DNA of 64,000 nt from Tillandsia leiboldiana. Its lineage: Eukaryota; Streptophyta; Magnoliopsida; Poales; Bromeliaceae. Within the stretch, counting starts at the first letter, position 1, and each line of letters begins with the position of its first letter. The position numbers were made by a program, and so were the translations under genes. Shown one piece after another: positions 61,998 to 64,000 of this stretch. The notes under the pieces were generated by a model. It searched no databases, was not told where the DNA came from, and was given only the letters and a program-made list of their open reading frames with translations. The stretch spans positions 26,486,838 to 26,550,837 of the forward strand of contig CM055067.1 in NCBI GenBank assembly GCA_029204045.2, written 5' to 3'.

Positions 61998-64000
61998 TGT
62001 GAGGACCCGGGATTCCCACTTATTGATCACTGTTGCGTCTACTGCTTCTGGAGGTAATTGTGGCGCGTTGGCGGGGTTTGTGCACATTTTGGACACAAGT
62101 GATGGACTTCGGGCTTATAAGGAGATCCCGTGGGAATTTGGAAGACCCGTCGGGTGTTTAGAAGTGGTTTCGCGCGATTCAGATGTCAAAATTGGACTCC
62201 GGACGAAGTTTGGATAAAGGATTACCTCTCTGGTCGCCTTCGGGAATATTTAGAGTTGGAATTTAGCAAATCATACTTCAGGTTTGGACCCGGCGGGGAA
62301 AATCGGATCGAGTGGGCATTCGGCAAATTTTCGGATGAGAATGTGGAGAAACTGACATCGTTTTCGGATTCAGCGCGCGAAATCGCTAAGTTTGGACTAT
62401 TTACTTGTTTGATTTGGAGCCCGGATGAAGGGCACGCTTTTCGAGGCGCGTGCACGGATCCCGAGGTGCGGCACGCTTTTCAAGGCGGAGTCGCGCGGCT
62501 CGGAGCGCGGCGGCGCACTGCGCGAGGCGCGCAGGCGCCTCGGGAACGCGCTCCTGCGCGGGTGACGCAGGGGTCGCCACGTGGCGGGCCCCCGTTGGCG
62601 CCCGCGCGGAAGGGGAGCGGGGGCTACGGTGTGGCGCTCGCGGTGTCCCGCGCGCATGCAGCGCGCGGGTGCGGCGCCTGCGTGGCACGCGGTGACGCGT
62701 GCCGCGTGGCGCTGTGGGCGCGCGCGTGGACCGGGCGCGCGCGCCCATGTGCTGTGGACCGGGGGGAGGGAGGCTCCCCATTGGCTGCCGCGGTGGACCT
62801 GGGCTGTGGACCGGGTCCGTGGACCATCTCCCTCTTCCCCTTTTTTCTTCTTCTTCTTCTTTCTCCCCCGCGCCATTTTCTCCTCTTTTCTTTCTTTCTT
62901 CTCCACCCGAGCGAGAGAGGGAGTGAGGAGGGAATTTTTGGGTGGCGCGGCGGTGCGCCGTGGACCTCGCGAAGCGCGCGAGGTGTCCCAAGAAGGCGGT
63001 TGGGCGGCGCGACGCGGACGAGGTAGGTCCCACGTGTTATTCTTGCGGTATTTTGGCACAGTTTTGGAGCGTCCTTTTGGACATTGGATTTGACCCCTTA
63101 CTCTCGTCTGTGATAGGGACCGTGTTTTATTACTCCGTTTTGCGTGTGGACCCCGACGGTGTGCACCGTTTTGAGTGCGGACTCTTTTTTGCGCGCGGGT
63201 TTCGGCACCGTGCACCGTTTTGCGTGCGGACTCCTTTTTGCGCGCGGGTTTCGGCACCGTGTTTCGTTTTGCGTGCGGACTTCGTTTTGCGCGCGGGTTT
63301 CGGCACCGTGCTCCGTTTTGCGTGCGGACTCCGGCGGTGTGCACCGTTTTGCGTGTAGCTTGTTGTGCGAGCTCGGATTGAGTCGTGCTTTTACTCTCTT
63401 TGGATCTACGCATCGCAAGGATTACCGTCGTGTTTTTCGGGGAATTTGCTGAGATCCGCCCGAAGGTATACTTCTTTCCCCTTTACTGTGCGGCGTATTA
63501 CAGCTGTGTTTGTTCTGGACTTTCGCGCTCACCGTGTTGTGGAATTTGTAACTCGGCCTCCGGGATTCGGATTTTGGCGTGCAGGTACTCGTTTCGAAGG
63601 GCTCGACGCGACGATCGCGTCCGTATTTTTGGTGGATTTTTCTGAGTCCGTTCTGTAGGTGAAAATTTCACATCTTCAGGGCTGGTTCCGGCAGTTGGTG
63701 TATACTTGGATATTTTAGCATAAAGTGTAACCTTGGACCTTTTGTTGTACCCAGGAGGGTTCGCGAGTATTTTTGGAACACTGCTAGGAGCCGAGGTTTG
63801 CGAGACTTGTACCGTGGTTACGGGTTCAGCTGATTGTGCGTGCAAGTGGCCACGCTCTTCACCGACTCCAGGTTTGCCTTGGATTGAGCACTTCAGGTGG
63901 GTAAGCTTAATTTAGTAACTGTATAAGATTTTTATATCATGGTGAATGTAAGGGCACATGTGGGGTTATCATCCCTCTATGATTGATAACAGGCGTATTT
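61998..64000 (+). repeat. 3' LTR of L1, first 2003 bp
   Basis: TGTGAGGACCC start. Collinear with 44045-46047, including the GC-rich block (about 62420-62815) and the 49-bp tandem repeat. Continues past the window edge. ORFs in it are shadows of the GC-rich repeats. Confidence 0.9.

Larger units (their letters stand above)
58431..64000 (+). mobile_element. Large-LTR Gypsy derivative L1, continuation
   Basis: Rest of the 5' LTR (58431-58979), interior (58980-61997) and the first 2003 bp of the 3' LTR, which runs off the window. Over the visible overlap (44045-46047 against 61998-64000) I count roughly 25 differences (about 1.2%). L1 is thus a little older than the L2 inserted in it, as nesting requires. 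Confidence 0.88.

Noticed and set aside
62130..63413. 298- and 338-codon ORFs on opposite strands
   Set aside because: Second copy of the L1 LTR GC block; opposing-strand overlap and no homology.

Overview
The window is a block of nested plant LTR retrotransposons. I see no host protein gene, rRNA, tRNA gene or CRISPR array. The evidence for a plant is the Copia gag-pol of SIRE/Maximus type (two zinc knuckles, a third ORF, iMet-tRNA primer site), the Tekay/Del-type chromovirus Gypsy integrases ending in a chromodomain-like tail, multi-kilobase LTRs and insertion-in-insertion architecture. This fits a seed plant with a large repeat-rich genome; I cannot name the species.

Layout (my element names). 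A: 3' end of a SIRE-type Copia element (1-4145), inserted in the integrase of Gypsy element G0 (plus strand; visible 4146-7195). The 3' LTR of G0 is broken at 7196 by SIRE-type element E (7196-10851). The integrase of E is broken at 10852 by Gypsy element G2 (minus strand; 10852-11285 and 21719-24801). The LTR of G2 carries a complete SIRE element, B (11286-21718, target duplication TACAT). The integrase of G2 is broken at 24802 by SIRE element C (24802-33132 and 41174-41466). The third ORF of C is hit twice: by a complete short Gypsy element, G1 (minus strand, 33133-41173, target duplication GTATC), and by SIRE element D (41467-44044). The gag of D is broken at 44045 by the large-LTR Gypsy derivative L1 (44045-47475 and 58431-64000). 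The 5' LTR of L1 holds the complete element L2 (47476-58425, target duplication GGTAC). The longest chain is G0 > E > G2 > C > D > L1 > L2, seven levels.

Coding state. SIRE B is nearly intact: gag, protease, integrase, RT and RNase H lie in one frame with one in-frame TGA. C, D and E carry frameshifts, stops or deletions. G1 keeps only a gag remnant, the end of RNase H and an intact integrase. L1 and L2 have about 4 kb LTRs around 3 kb interiors with unreadable gag-pol that lack a recognisable RT active site, yet their paired LTRs differ by only about 1% by eye. They therefore look like non-autonomous elements moved in trans.

The most unusual signal is palindromic architecture in the control regions. 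Every SIRE LTR has five pairs of a 10-bp palindrome (GATCCGGATC) about 20 bp apart, upstream of a TATA box. In E nearly all sites have changed to the GTCCGGAC dyad with both arms altered together. The paired array reappears inside the elements upstream of the third ORF, next to a TATA-like box (in B) and an intron-like leader (in A and C). The Gypsy LTRs carry their own dyads: CCGCATGCGG arrays, 37-bp repeats with a conserved dyad but different sequence, and 27-bp and 18-bp perfect palindromes beside the TATA box of L2.
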